Source of the DNA: Colias croceus
Taxonomy: Eukaryota; Arthropoda; Insecta; Lepidoptera; Pieridae
Direction of reading: 5' to 3'
DNA: 64,000 nt
Assembly (NCBI RefSeq): GCF_905220415.1
Contig: NC_059556.1
Span: 5,840,501 to 5,904,500 of the forward strand
In this document: positions 22,501 through 30,000 of the stretch, one piece after another
Numbering within the stretch: position 1 is the first letter of the stretch
Layout: each line of letters starts with the position of its first letter
Program-made: the position numbers and the translations under genes
Notes under the pieces: generated by a model
Told to the model about the DNA's origin: nothing
The model's database searches: none
What the model saw: only the letters and a program-made list of their open reading frames with translations

Positions 22501-24262
22501 CGGTCTTATCGCTATGCAGCGATTTCTTCCAGACAATCGGACGTACGAAGAGAAATTAAATTAGAGGAAAGGTGAATGTAATGTTACATCATATTAAACG
22601 GCTATTAATTTTTTTTTTAAATTAAGTTTTCACAGACTTGATATATAAAGAGGAAAGTGTCGTGGAATACATTTTTGTTGAACTTAAAATGATTTATAAT
22701 TTATCACAATTCATGTATTCGCACGGCGCACCGTACTGGATTATAGTTCGCACAGTAATGATTCCACATTATAGTTCGACCATTATCTGTCCCCCTCTCA
22801 CACCGCAGATATTCGCGGCGTGCTGCGGCGTGGTCCGCGCGGTGTGGGGCGGGGGCACACCCACCGCTGCGGTGTCATGGTGGGCGCGTGCTGTGGCCGC
22901 ACGGCTGGCAGCTCGAGCAGCGGCTGCAGCACACGGGCCTGATGCGGGGCTGGCCCGTGCTGCCACAGCTTCCGTGGCCGCGCTGTCGGATCTGTTGAAG
23001 GTGGCGCCGAGTGATGCGCGTATGTATAGTAGATACTTCTTTCAAAATAGTATTCATAATCTAGACGGTAATACATTATGACAAACCAAACTATAAACCA
23101 AAAATCATAATAATCTGATAAGATTTGGGTTATAAGTGGTGTAACTAACACGACTTTCTTTTTATTCATTCCATTGTTCTCGACCGAGTAAATTTCAGCA
23201 ACGCCCAATTTTGCGATTCATACCTGTGTAAGGTGATTTTTAGAATAATTGAGTATATTATTATTAGTTTTGTTACAATGCTGTATTAATAATCAAATCT
23301 TTTGTGCTGCTATAGATGATCCTCATAAAGGTAAGATTAACTTGCAAATACGTTTGTACAAGTTAAATGAATGTAGAACACATAGTTTAACGTAGCGAAC
23401 CGTATTTGGTGTGTATATTAAAGGACATTTTATATCTATAAATATGTATTGGAAGTATATTTGGTACTTGAATATCAAACTTATCTCCCTCGCTATAAAA
23501 AAAATTTAACTTTAAATTTTTACACTATCTAAATCGTAACATAATTTGGTCATAAAATTATCTACAAATTCCTAGGTGTCCAATTACTATGGATCCTTGT
23601 GCCCATAGTAATTTCGTATTTGCGCGAAGGTAGCGCACTAACGAACGCGGCGCCGCACGTCCGCGCGCTGCACGAGTTCGCGCTCAACTGGCTCATGAAG
23701 ATTGGCCCGCAGTACCCGCAGGTAATTGTTTGGATACCCGCAAAATTATCAAAAAAATAAAAATAAAAATTCAAGGCTGTGATGATATTACGTTGCAAAG
23801 GTTTTGTTTATTATTATTTTAGTGTTAATAACGTAAACTAAATAACTAATGTAATAGAAATAAAATTTGAATGGCATGTTCTTGCAAAGATAGTACATGA
23901 ATATTCTATTAATTGTAATTTAGAGTAAATAAATTGCAAGTAAATTAAAAGCTATAAAGTCGAACTCATAATGAGTAAACCAAAATGTCTTTGATTGTAG
24001 TTTTATATATTCTACTTTATTATATACTTTGCAAGAACATACAATTTTTTTTACGTAATTTAAGTTTAATCTTAATCTTTTATTCCAGGAATTCAAGACG
24101 ATCATGCAGCAGTCCTCTGAGCTTCGTACTAAATTGGAAAATGCGGTAAAAGCAGGTCAAAATGCTCGCGGTCAAACCGGCGCTCAGACGAGAACTGTGT
24201 TTGAATCAAGACCAAACAAACCCGCTATACAATTGAAAACAGATTTTAGTGACTTTAGATAA
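348..24262 (+). CDS. HEATR5B: HEATR5 (HEATR5B/Laa1 family) HEAT-repeat trafficking protein, 3' 31 exons
   Basis: HEATR5 proteins are ~2,000-residue HEAT-repeat solenoids that bind the AP-1/aftiphilin/gamma-synergin machinery and support clathrin-dependent traffic between trans-Golgi and endosomes (family knowledge). I joined 31 exons with GT-AG borders. Their lengths sum to 4,953 nt and keep one frame without an internal stop, giving 1,650 residues plus TAA at 24260-24262. Segments that match HEATR5B as I recall it include GYSAALAAILGAV, LLPRMLLLWRNSFP, ALEHDP, LGVAVIDASV, MLEHFAECIK, CLRQLSQREAAEVC, LHLSDLVRMAF, FPGHLLMEQYQA, NDLRRVHQLLVSSL, LPPGKSLVFACLEVC and the C-terminal AIQLKTDF. Against ~2,070 residues in human HEATR5B, about 400 N-terminal residues are missing to the left. 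Start codon and promoter are outside the window. Exons at 6243, 8331, 9613, 15444 and 22809 are GC-rich and alanine-rich; the rest are ordinary. Confidence 0.95.
819..882 (+). pseudogene. Decayed partial copy of HEATR5 exon 648-798
   Basis: About 64 bp starting 20 bp after the donor of exon 648-798 resemble bases ~656-718 of that exon: CACCCGT, GCACGACT, CCGCAGCG and TGCGGTG recur in the same order with scattered substitutions. There is no acceptor in a usable phase. It lies in the intron and is read as a broken tandem copy of the exon's 5' half. Confidence 0.7.
1901..2074. mobile_element. Harbinger-type MITE, copy 1
   Basis: A 174-bp element with inverted ends (GGGC-AAATTTTCATTCCTTGG versus GGGCCGATTTTTCAATCCC), flanked by TTA on both sides. 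It is the same family as 15652-15825 and 17217-18241. A 3-bp TTA/TAA duplication is the hallmark of PIF/Harbinger elements; there is no coding capacity. Confidence 0.8.
2297..2430. repeat. ~67-bp intronic tandem duplication
   Basis: TTCGGCTGCTTATTTTATTC...AAAAGACTTTTGTAACTGAAA is followed by TTCGGCTATTTATTTCGTTC...AAAAGACTATTGAAACTATGG, two diverged copies head to tail in a HEATR5 intron. Confidence 0.6.
2701..3115. repeat. CGTACG-rich minisatellite
   Basis: About 415 bp built from degenerate 15-21-bp units around CGTACGTACCGTACGC. The core CGTACG is self-complementary, so the array reads alike on both strands and stays open in several frames, giving Arg/Thr/Val/Tyr-rich spurious translations. 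It is far richer in CpG than the surrounding intron. It lies between HEATR5 exon 2498-2679 and that exon's decayed copy. Confidence 0.9.
3150..3240 (+). pseudogene. Decayed copy of HEATR5 exon 2498-2679
   Basis: GTGGGTGGCGTGGTCTGTAA followed by CTACAGTGGGG resembles the exon start (GTCGGTGGCGTAGTCCGCAA, CTACGGCGGAG). After a ~20-bp deletion, TGTATCAAGCGTGCGGTGCG and GCTGCCGGTGCGCC match the exon's TATATCAAGCATGCGGTGCG and GCAGCTGGTGCGCC. In the exon's frame it meets TAA at about 3186. It sits after a TACG-rich tandem array in the same intron. Not expected to be spliced in. Confidence 0.8.
4229..4486 (+). repeat. 129-bp tandem duplication of intron/exon border at HEATR5 exon 4412-4572
   Basis: The segment GGCGGTTATAGACGCGTCCG...TCGCTGCGA occurs at 4229-4357 and again from 4358 with only a few changes. 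Each unit joins part of the exon's middle (GGCGTGGCGGTTATAGA) to intron sequence, acceptor TTTGCAG and the exon's first ~75 bases. The functional exon therefore starts inside the second unit. The first unit keeps an identical acceptor (4281-4282) that would add 129 nt, in phase but with a TAA. Confidence 0.85.
4838..11558 (+). CDS. HEATR5B: HEATR5 exons 9-16
   Basis: Exons: 4838-5012, 6243-6509, 8331-8520, 9613-9776, 10123-10261, 10636-10818, 11130-11245, 11447-11558. They encode the MLEHFAECIK, VVVDASGPMFRGH, GPELQG, MQQLQMFAP, CLRQLSQREAAEVC and TETGLPGALF blocks, then an acidic linker (DDLEGDDDQAEF) ending PRWPTRVFAMECIQ. The donor at 8521 (GTTGTT) is weak but keeps the frame and the conserved ELQG junction. 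The acceptor at 9612 has a second AG 7 bp downstream that would break the frame. Exons 10-12 are much richer in G+C and alanine than the flanking exons and introns. Confidence 0.92.
5256..6098 (-). mobile_element. Tc1/mariner-like non-autonomous element, copy A
   Basis: 843 bp bounded by inverted ends GGTAAACCAGAATCTGATGG and CCATCAGATTCTGGTAGACC, with TA on each side, as expected for Tc1/mariner. The minus-strand frame 5805-6014 reads SKKLLRSQAIGVVYNMYRKK, which resembles the N-terminal helix-turn-helix start of Tc1-like transposases as I recall them. The catalytic part is absent, so this is an internal-deletion derivative. Confidence 0.75.
6569..6752. mobile_element. MITE with GAAGTGAAACTTCTTTA ends, copy 1
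   Basis: 184 bp with inverted ends GAAGTGAAACTTCTTTAT and ATAAAGAAGTTTCACTT. The interior contains two CGTTACGCGTGACAT/CGTTACGCGCCATC half-repeats. The same sequence recurs inverted at 15231-15415. Confidence 0.8.
6911..7333. mobile_element. Perfect foldback element in HEATR5 intron
   Basis: Arms 6911-7082 and 7162-7333 are exact reverse complements over 172 bp by my reading, separated by a 79-bp loop. The ends are TCCCACCAAAAAC and GTTTTTGGTGGGA. No coding capacity is visible. The flanks share ATTTCAT-like sequence but no clean duplication. Transcribed within HEATR5, it would form a 172-bp RNA hairpin. Confidence 0.9.
7334..8330. other. Rest of HEATR5 intron before exon 8331
   Basis: About 1 kb without a gene. 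It holds a low-complexity stretch with GGGG/CCCC-flanked AT sequence (7440-7700). It also holds a moderately GC-rich block (8140-8300) with a 12-bp inverted pair, AGCTATTGCATAGC near 8149 and GCATAGCATGCAATAGCT near 8258, that looks like a repeat end. I could not assign either to a family. Confidence 0.4.
8652..9218. mobile_element. Inverted-repeat element with internal direct repeats
   Basis: Arms 8652-8727 and 9143-9218 are inverted repeats of ~76 bp (starting ATAATTCCAAAAGTTTTCAA) with about two differences. Inside, a ~95-bp segment occurs twice as a direct repeat (8746-8841 and 9000-9093: ATTGCAAT(T/C)AAAT...GTATGGTCGTGAAAAAAATT). No coding frame is seen. No target duplication is evident. 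Confidence 0.75.
9264..9400 (-). mobile_element. Retroposon 3' fragment, family 1
   Basis: On the minus strand it reads ...GAAGAAGTCTAATTGAATAAATAAATGTTTGAGTTTGAG, with CCGAATCGGTGG and GGTTCTTCTCCATAG upstream. The same order occurs on the plus strand at 32352-32487 and, more decayed, at 49044-49165. The AATAAATAAATG-type end suggests a SINE or LINE 3' end; the class is not determined. Confidence 0.6.
10867..10926 (+). pseudogene. Decayed partial copy of HEATR5 exon 10636-10818
   Basis: About 50 bp after the donor of exon 10636-10818, AGAGATACGTGAGAAATTAT and ACTCTAACCTGCTGCTTGTT followed by AGCCC parallel the exon's AGAGATGAAAGTGCGATATC and ACACTAACTTGCTGTTTGTT followed by GGCC. The match covers ~60 bp with ~25% differences and no usable splice acceptor. 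Confidence 0.6.
11576..11828. mobile_element. Repeat bounded by AACCGACTT inverted ends
   Basis: Begins AACCGACTTCAAAAA and ends TTCAAGTCGGTTG, with the interior containing GGAGGAGG and ACCGATTTACGTGATTC. This matches a pattern I know from many moth and butterfly introns. Non-coding. Confidence 0.6.
12185..17197 (+). CDS. HEATR5B: HEATR5 exons 17-24
   Basis: Exons: 12185-12366, 12964-13088, 14191-14311, 14593-14881, 15444-15599, 16398-16496, 16637-16760, 17046-17197. Conserved blocks are LHLSDLVRMAF, PEPDFPGHLLMEQYQA, VCSAWI, NDLRRVHQLLVSSL, LKAWAEVYIVAM, LAALRDHALLSLP, EFASQLPHGGGAFY and ERFHLLFGICMEAL. Exon 16398-16496 carries a short Asn-rich insert before the conserved RFHLLFG. Exon 15444-15599 has two decayed downstream copies. 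The intron before exon 14191 contains a THAP-domain fragment and a Helitron-like element, and the intron after 17197 contains two nested DNA transposons. Confidence 0.92.
12764..12799. repeat. Short perfect hairpin
   Basis: GGAACATTATCACC, spacer AAGTAG, GGTGATAATGTTCC: a 14-bp perfect stem in the HEATR5 intron, followed by a second ACCAAGTAGGGT. No known terminator or RNA class is implied. Confidence 0.7.
13279..13457 (+). mobile_element. Helitron-like element
   Basis: Starts TCTTAATATATATAAATCTC after an A and ends in the hairpin-forming GCGGGCGAAGCCGCGGGCGG followed by CTAG and T. TC...CTAG between A and T with a 3' hairpin is the Helitron signature. No Rep/helicase coding, so non-autonomous. 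Confidence 0.7.
13815..13980 (+). pseudogene. THAP-domain first-exon fragment in HEATR5 intron
   Basis: The frame from ATG 13815 reads MGHSTCCVVNCKNN...KFNSFPTS...RQKWIAAVKRKN: the first half of a THAP zinc finger (two Cys, the FP motif, the invariant Trp). THAP domains are DNA-binding modules of P-element-type transposases and their derived genes. It ends at a possible donor (GTATAA at 13981). The expected second half (Cys-x2-His, as in ICSxHF) is not found before the next HEATR5 exon at 14191. It is therefore a fragment of a transposon or retro-copied gene, or the first exon of a nested gene whose rest is lost. Confidence 0.65.
15231..15415. mobile_element. MITE with GAAGTGAAACTTCTTTA ends, copy 2 (inverted)
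   Basis: 185 bp, reverse complement of 6569-6752 with scattered changes, ending 28 bp before the acceptor of HEATR5 exon 15444-15599. The flanking ACACGT also recurs near copy 1, so the true element may reach ~30 bp further on that side. Confidence 0.8.
15652..15825. mobile_element. Harbinger-type MITE, copy 2
   Basis: 174 bp with ends GGGCCGATTTTTCAATGCTT and AAGGATTGAAAAATCGGCCC, flanked by TTA (15649-15651 and 15826-15828). It is inserted in the HEATR5 intron between exon 15444-15599 and its first decayed copy. Confidence 0.85.
15898..16226 (+). pseudogene. Two partial copies of HEATR5 exon 15444-15599
   Basis: Copy one (15898-16007) is close to the exon's last two thirds, from GGAGACGGCGGAGGCGTCCC through the donor TACTG|GTAATT. 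Copy two (about 16141-16225) keeps only the last ~85 bases, again with the donor. Neither has an acceptor in the right phase: the nearest AG upstream of copy one is followed by TAG. Copy one is nearly free of damage, so it is young; copy two is more diverged. A 174-bp Harbinger-type MITE lies between the real exon and copy one. Confidence 0.85.
16835..16960. mobile_element. MITE with GAAGTGAAACTTC ends, copy 3 (different core)
   Basis: 126 bp with ends GAAGTGAAACTTCGTTA and TAAAGAAGTTTCACTTC. The ends are shared with 6569-6752 but the interior is unrelated, so it is a second subfamily. Confidence 0.7.
17217..18241. mobile_element. Harbinger-type MITE, copy 3, interrupted
   Basis: Ends GGGCCGATTTTTCAATGCTT and AAGCATTGAAAAATCGGCCC with flanking TAA (17214-17216, 18242-18244) define the same MITE family. 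Its middle is split by an 871-bp element at 17261-18131. Removing the insert leaves ~154 bp, close to the 174 bp of the intact copies. The MITE is therefore older than the insert. Confidence 0.85.
17261..18131 (-). mobile_element. Tc1/mariner-like non-autonomous element, copy B
   Basis: 871 bp, similar along its whole length to 5256-6098, with the same inverted ends and TA borders. It is inserted inside a Harbinger-type MITE. The transposase-like remnant near 17845-18040 is kept in a similar but not identical form, with base changes and indels relative to copy A. Confidence 0.8.
18498..24262 (+). CDS. HEATR5B: HEATR5 exons 25-31 with stop codon
   Basis: Exons: 18498-18794, 19403-19612, 22139-22278, 22809-23019, 23316-23330, 23576-23721, 24089-24262. 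They encode PPGKSLVFACLEVCLCLLVRRLP, LSVLPSVLYIATEVLR, LLHYPCINHLRHCL, the alanine-rich 22809 exon, a 15-nt microexon, then LLWILVPIVISYL, FALNWLMKIGPQYP and the C-terminal PAIQLKTDFSDFR. The frame closes at TAA 24260-24262. The 2.5-kb intron after 19612 is filled with repeated copies of the 3' half of exon 19403-19612. Confidence 0.93.
19262..19372 (+). mobile_element. Non-LTR retrotransposon 3' tail with (TGATGA)n
   Basis: AGTGGCGTGCCATGACTGAG...AGCAGTGGACGAGTGTAGGC followed by TGATAATGATGATGATGATG. The CAGCAGTGGRACG...GGCTGATGATGA end recurs at 24491-24562 and matches the 3' end of RTE-type LINEs common in Lepidoptera (recalled). Only the 3' end is present. Confidence 0.7.
19613..21925 (+). 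repeat. Exon-derived satellite: ~17 copies of the 3' half of HEATR5 exon 19403-19612
   Basis: The motif CATACTACGCTGGCCAAGCT followed by TGTGGAACGGGTTAAGACTGG recurs about 17 times downstream of the real exon. Long copies that also include GGTTAAC(A/T)GA(C/T)GATGCA start near 19839, 20242, 20925, 21330 and 21706; shorter ones start near 19979, 20389, 20510, 20635, 21066, 21478, 21600 and 21857. Most keep a donor-like GGTTAGT or GGTAAG but lack a polypyrimidine tract and acceptor. The block from ~19560 to 20647 is repeated almost exactly 1,088 bp later, so monomers are organised in a higher-order repeat. The intron probably splices from 19612 to 22139. Confidence 0.9.
22416..22545 (-). mobile_element. 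LINE/SINE 3' end, family 2
   Basis: On the minus strand, CCGATTGTCTGGAAGAAATC...GCATAGCGATAAGACCGCCA runs into AATAAATAAATAAATG. This is an end I recognise from lepidopteran non-LTR retroposons. It is a single truncated copy in a HEATR5 intron. Confidence 0.6.
23316..23330 (+). CDS. HEATR5B: HEATR5 15-nt microexon
   Basis: Fifteen bases between AG (23314-23315) and GTAAGA (23331). They supply two bases of a split codon, four whole codons and one base of the next. The resulting HDPHKG joins SDA of the exon ending at 23019 to VQLLWILVP of the exon starting at 23576. Skipping it (from one leftover base straight to a two-base start) would also keep the frame, so alternative inclusion is possible. 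The gap between the flanking exons and the match to the HRAQLVACLLPIL stretch I recall from human HEATR5B favour its use. Confidence 0.8.
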
Positions 24263-24490
24263 ATATATTAAGAAATAATGAGGGAAAAATTGAAACTAAA
24301 CTTGAGAGTTTTAAAGGCGTGACGATATTTTTTTAATTTTTGTGACTACAATTCAATTCTATCAACTTCAATTTTACGTGATAAGGTTTTAGATTACTCC
24401 CCCCATAATGACGACGATTAGGACTTATGGAAATTAAGTAAATACATTTTTAAGTATTATCTAAAAATTATCGCAATTCGTAAAAGTTGT

Positions 24491-24562
24491 GTACCCTCAT
24501 AGGAGGCCCGTGTCCCAGCAGTGGGAACGTATATTGGCTGATGATGATGATGATGATGATGA
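24491..24562 (+). mobile_element. RTE-type retroposon tail
   Basis: GTACCCTCATAGGAGGCCCG, TGTCCCAGCAGTGGGAACGT, then GGCTGATGATGATGATGATG. A short 3' fragment in the HEATR5 3' UTR; compare 19262-19372. Confidence 0.75.
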
Positions 24563-26139
24563 AGAAGTTGTGTAATGCATTCTTTACAAAAATATAAAAG
24601 TACTCAAACAAAATTAATTTGCTAAATGTGAGTGTTTTATTAAAAACAATCATATAACGTAACAGTAACGATTACTCTGTATTTTGTTATTGGCAAAGTT
24701 AGATCAATTTTAAGACGTGGAAATGACGTAATTTTTTTCGTTAATAACAAGTGGACACAATATAAAATTGAGTTAAACTTTACTACTATATTTTATTATT
24801 TAATAGTTTAAAATTAATATACACATTCTGGTCGTTTAAGTTACATTATAATTATGCACTTTATGATTTCTCGCCTTGGAAAAAAGTTAAAATAGTTTTA
24901 GTTATTAATAAATAATTATTTTAGTGTGTGTAATCGAAATGTTTCTCATTATTACTATTGCATTTTATCAGTTATTATAAGCAATAATGTTCAATTACAC
25001 AATTATGTTATTTTTAAATCTTTATTTTATCTAATACGCGTCTTTGGTTGTAATCCAATTATTAATATTGATTCCTTTATATTTTAGCGTCCTCATAAGA
25101 GGTATTGTAATTATGTTAAATATCCTCATAAGAAAAATTGTATTTTTTTTAAGTAAACCTAATCACGAATTAAATTACTTTCTTCACAATCAATTTTAAA
25201 ATAAACAACCTCTCGATTTCATTATTTTGGTTTGCCATTTACAAAAATAAAAGTTTGACACATACAAGGTTCCTGTAAGAATAATTGACAATATAATTTA
25301 TAGTGTGTTAGTAAAAGCAACAAGGGACTTTTGTCATACAAAAACTTATCGTAAATGGTATAAAATGAATTTAAAATGTTTTGTTAGACTATAAAAACAA
25401 TGAAATGTAGGTGTAAGTTAGACTAAATATTTTATTCCTTAGACAAACATAATTTTATAACTATAATTATTTTTACTATAACAATTAGCCATAGTGATGT
25501 AAACGTAAGGAACTACTAAGTAAAGGCTACTAAAAATATGACTAAATATATCATGTTAATATGAAATATATCCTTGTTATTAATTCCATTAATACCAGTT
25601 GAAAAGAACTAATAATTCAACGTAAGCCTGGAGCTAAAAGTGCCAAGCAAAATTTATGTAATAACAATTGTTAAACTGAAATTTTGTCAATCTAGTTTTC
25701 ATAATTGTAGGCTATCTTTTATCAGAAATTTACTAAGGTCTTTATACGCACCAGGCTATAAAATTTACAAACATAGATTTAATACAGGTATAGAAACTTA
25801 TAGAAACGTCAATCATGTAGTCTGTGGTAGTAAAAAATAAGTATATCGAATATAAATGATAGAAAAATATTTATAAATGATGTAATATGGAGCATGGCTC
25901 TGAAATAAATTGTATACTAGAATTTATATCGATCCATTTATAGACTGTAGTTCTGGAAAAATGTGTTTTTCCTTATTTATTTATGTTTTTTTGCAAAATT
26001 ATTTGATATTATATGTCAATATTGCCAAACTTCCTATAATACACTGCCTTTGACTTCCAATGAGGCTTCACAAGAATTCCGTAACACTAGCTTATATTAT
26101 GTTCTATTTATATGCTGTAGATTTAAGAATTTTAACCCA

Positions 26140-26145
26140 AATAAA
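26140..26145 (+). terminator. Candidate poly(A) signal of HEATR5
   Basis: AATAAA followed 15-30 bp later by a GT-rich stretch (TGTGTTTTATTGTGTTT), the usual layout of an animal cleavage site. It would give a ~1.9-kb 3' UTR. Closer AATAAA sites are possible alternatives. Confidence 0.4.
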
Positions 26146-26160
26146 TGTATGAAAATTAAA

Positions 26161-27061
26161 TGTGTTTTATTGTGTTTCCCTTTTTTACAAAAAATAAAAA
26201 AATATATATACATAATGATTATGGACGAATGAACCTATCACGAATTTTTTACTTTAGAAAATATTCACATAAATTCAATGAACGCACAAAGGTGCGTTGG
26301 CGCACGAGCTTACAATATGTAGAAATAAAATTTCTTAGACCGTCATACGACAGTCGTCGTACGATAACTTTTAGCTATTTTGGACTTTTGTCTTCTATAT
26401 GACGTCAAAAATTTAGCAATTTTCCTTTTATGCAAATAGGAATTATTTATTTTCAAGTCAGGCCTATCTATATCCATTTTTAGTTATTTGTACCCACGCA
26501 TCATGCCTCAAAAATTTATTGTGGTAGTGTGAGGATTCGCTTTTCCACAACAAGTCAGTAGAAAGTAGCGCTATACAATTGAATTAGTAGACGGCAATTT
26601 TCGTTGTCCATTTTTCGGAATTCGCTGCGCGAGCCAATTAATTCACCTATGCGCGCTACGACCCCGTCTTAATATAAGTACACACCTCTAGCCATTCAAT
26701 GTAATAGAAAATTCAACCATATGACAGTGATAGTATCGCTACCGTTAGGATTATCGAAGCGTCTCTGATAACCTATTCAATAAAACTATAGCTCTGTCTT
26801 TCTACAAGATGATACCTTCTTACATTTCGTCAGGGTTTGGAATTAATACTATAGTAAAAGTGAGGTTTAATTTAGATGTTTTCTCGGTTTCTCTTATCAC
26901 AGCTAAAAAGCTGCAGAAATGTAGTCTGCATTAAGTTAAAATTTGATTCTTAAATTGATTTTAAATGAAATATTTAATGAATAAGGATATTATATACAGA
27001 TATATGTTTTACTTGGTCCTCAGGTCTCGGAAAAATAAAACCAAATATTTAAATTCAAATT
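26161..27061. other. Convergent intergenic spacer
   Basis: About 900 bp between the candidate ends of HEATR5 (plus) and TRMT61A (minus). It is AT-rich with a slightly GC-richer centre (26560-26700). No gene, RNA or repeat recognised. Confidence 0.5.
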
Positions 27062-27067
27062 TTTATT
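27062..27067 (-). terminator. Candidate poly(A) signal of TRMT61A
   Basis: Plus-strand TTTATT is AATAAA on the minus strand, 19 bp past the stop codon. This would give a very short 3' UTR. Confidence 0.55.
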
Positions 27068-27086
27068 TAATACAAAGTGTACATAT

Positions 27087-30000
27087 TTATAATCTATTTT
27101 CGTCGACAACTAATTTATCTTCTCCGCTGTCTGAGTCACTTTTTCTTTCATATTTATCTGGAGGATTCTCATCTTTGCCATTTTCTGTCTTGGCTGGAAT
27201 CGTTTTTGCTGTAAAAGAACATAAGATTTTCGTTATTATTAGGCTGAGTACAATAGTTTGAGAGTTATTTATTTTCTTTGTCTTATAGTTCTTATACCTA
27301 ACTATCAATTTTTGGGTCTTAGTAGTAGTTATTTTATTCAAATAGATAAAAATGCATACCTAGTTTAAAATGCAAAACAAAATTGATTATATTAATTAAG
27401 ATAACAGAATTTAATAAAATAATGCTTCAAGAGCAATATCGATTACTCGGGCATAACAACATAATTTAAATCTATACTAATATTATAAAGCTGAAGAGTT
27501 TGTTTGTTTGAACGCGGTAATCTCGGGAACTACTGGTCCGATTTGAAAAATTCTTTCAGTGTTAGATAGCCCATTTATCGAGGAAGGCTAAGCTATATAA
27601 TTTATCGTTACGCTAAGACCAACAGGAGCGCAGCCACGCGGGTGAAAACGCGAAGGGCAGCGAGTATAATAATATAATAGGGCAATTTCTGCTCAAAACA
27701 GTACCATGCATTATTATGCTTAAAACACGTTACAGTTAAACACAACATAAAATTACAATATTCCTATTTTTGATACGTACTTCTAATAAAAGCCGGCGGT
27801 AGTGTGGCCACAGTGAGGTAGCCGGTATGTCCCGGCGTGCTGGTCGGCCACGCGCCCACTATAAAGTTCTTGTCACTTGAGGGCTTCTCCTCTACTGGAT
27901 TGTCGCAGCTCTGAAACAGATATAAAATAGTTAATTGTCGAAAGTCTATACAAAGTAAATAAAGTATTTAATCTACCTAGTGACATGTAAAAAATGTATT
28001 CATCGTCAATATTTTATTTTTAATTTTTTTTATTCTTTATTAGTATTTTTCGGGAAATGGCGTTAGTAGCACCATAATAAATTCGGTGGTTAAAATATCG
28101 ATACCTGCAATTACACAGAAATTAGAATTGTTAAATCTATAGTGTAGTAATAATTTTATTTTATTATCTTAAACAAAATGTTATCTTATCACACATACTG
28201 TGTATTTTATAACCCATCAAAGTATTATTACAAAAGTTTAGCAAAATAATTGGTTCTCACTGTGATACAATCGTTACAAACAGACTATCAGTAAGCGTGC
28301 ATCATTCAAACCCAATGTGACTGATTGATTAGCCAGCCAGTTAATATGAGAATAATCTTGTAAATCCACATATTACCGCTGATACTCGTAATTACTTCGA
28401 TTAAGCGTGGTGCAGATGATATCGACACGCTAAATGTGTAAGATCAACATCACCATACATCTAGCATTAATGCACCTGCCTTAGGAATACGTGCTTGGTC
28501 GTAAATTAGTATGTTCTAGTGGAAAAGTCGATTGCGTAATCGTAAATTTTTAGTTGGTTGTTATAAATGAGAAATGATAGATGGCATAAATAATACATGC
28601 AAAGAGACGATTATCTCAATCTCAATACTATTATAAAGACGAAAGTTTGTAAGTATGGATGTATGGATGTTTGTTACTCTTTCACGTAAAAACTACTGAT
28701 CCGATTACAATGAAATTTAGCACACATATAGAGGGTAACTTGGATTAACACATAGGATAGGTTTTATCCCGGAAATCCCACGGGAACTATGCGGGTTTTC
28801 CTTTGAAAACGCGGGCGAAGCCGCGGGCGGAAATCTAGTGTTTCTATAAAGGTTCCATAAAAAAGAAATAAAAAAACGTAATCTCTGCAGGCTTTATAGG
28901 ATATCTACATAAAAATCTGTTTAGTTTTTGTAAGACCATTTTGACGACATAATAATATTATCATACCTACTATAAAACGAACTTTTGGTGTATCTAATGA
29001 ATAACTTGCACATTTTTGAAATTCATTATCATCTTTATGTACAGTGGTCAGTGTGTAACAAAGATTATATTATATAGGTACCTATTGATTTTGTATTTGA
29101 TTGTACTCCACCAAGGGGGTCAGGGCGCGTGGAGTTATTATCGATGTCATGGATTAGAGCTTATACACTCGTCCTCTGAATAAAGACGTTCAACCATAGA
29201 AATCTAAATAGCAAGACGTTCAACATAATTCTCGGTCAATTATAATTATAGAATAACCAGAGAGGCTTATATTGTAGCACACTGAAACTGTCTTTATAAC
29301 ATAAGTTAAAGTGCTGGAAAGTTAGGTAATTCTGTATCTTATTGAATATGTTTTAAGGCTTTTAAGAAATTCTACATTAATTCCAATCCTTTTTATATTT
29401 AGAACAATGAGGCAAATTTTTGTGACTGTGACACCAAGAAAGAACCGTAACAGCGACATTTAGCAATAACTAAAATCCACTTTAGCGGCTTGATCAAAGG
29501 CGAGCAGTTGCTGACATCAGAGGTGCATTTAGCAGACAATTTCGCGTGATGAGAGGGGACACCTGTGCGCCGGCGCCTTGTTATTAGCGAGGCGCCACCG
29601 CAATAATGTCAGATATTGAAACTAATGTGTGCTATGACACTTCATCATATTATTCTGAAGCTTAGAATGTTGAGCACGTGGAAGTTTCAAGCGATCGATT
29701 GCGTTGCATCACTGTCGATATTGTGGGTGTATGAAAAACTTGCGATCTGTATAAACTGCAATTTTCCTGAAAGTGTACAGAGTTGATAAGGGGGGTCATA
29801 AATATGCCATAATAGGTATTCGGTTAACTGTGCAAATATAATAATTTAGCAGAATTATTGGTTCATAATAACAAATCGTTTTGGTATAATCGCTTAAAGA
29901 CAATATAAAATATAATCAATAACATCATACTTTGCAAAACAGATCCTAAAAAAATCAAGTAAAACTTAACTCCTTGAAAAAAATTGTTATAAACCTAAAC

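Larger units (their letters stand above)
24263..26160 (+). other. HEATR5 3' UTR region
   Basis: AT-rich sequence after the HEATR5 stop with no exon or long frame. It contains a retroposon tail at 24491-24562, several AATAAA-like sites (for example near 24906 and 25901), and a better one at 26140-26145. How far the UTR reaches is not decided by sequence alone. Confidence 0.5.
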
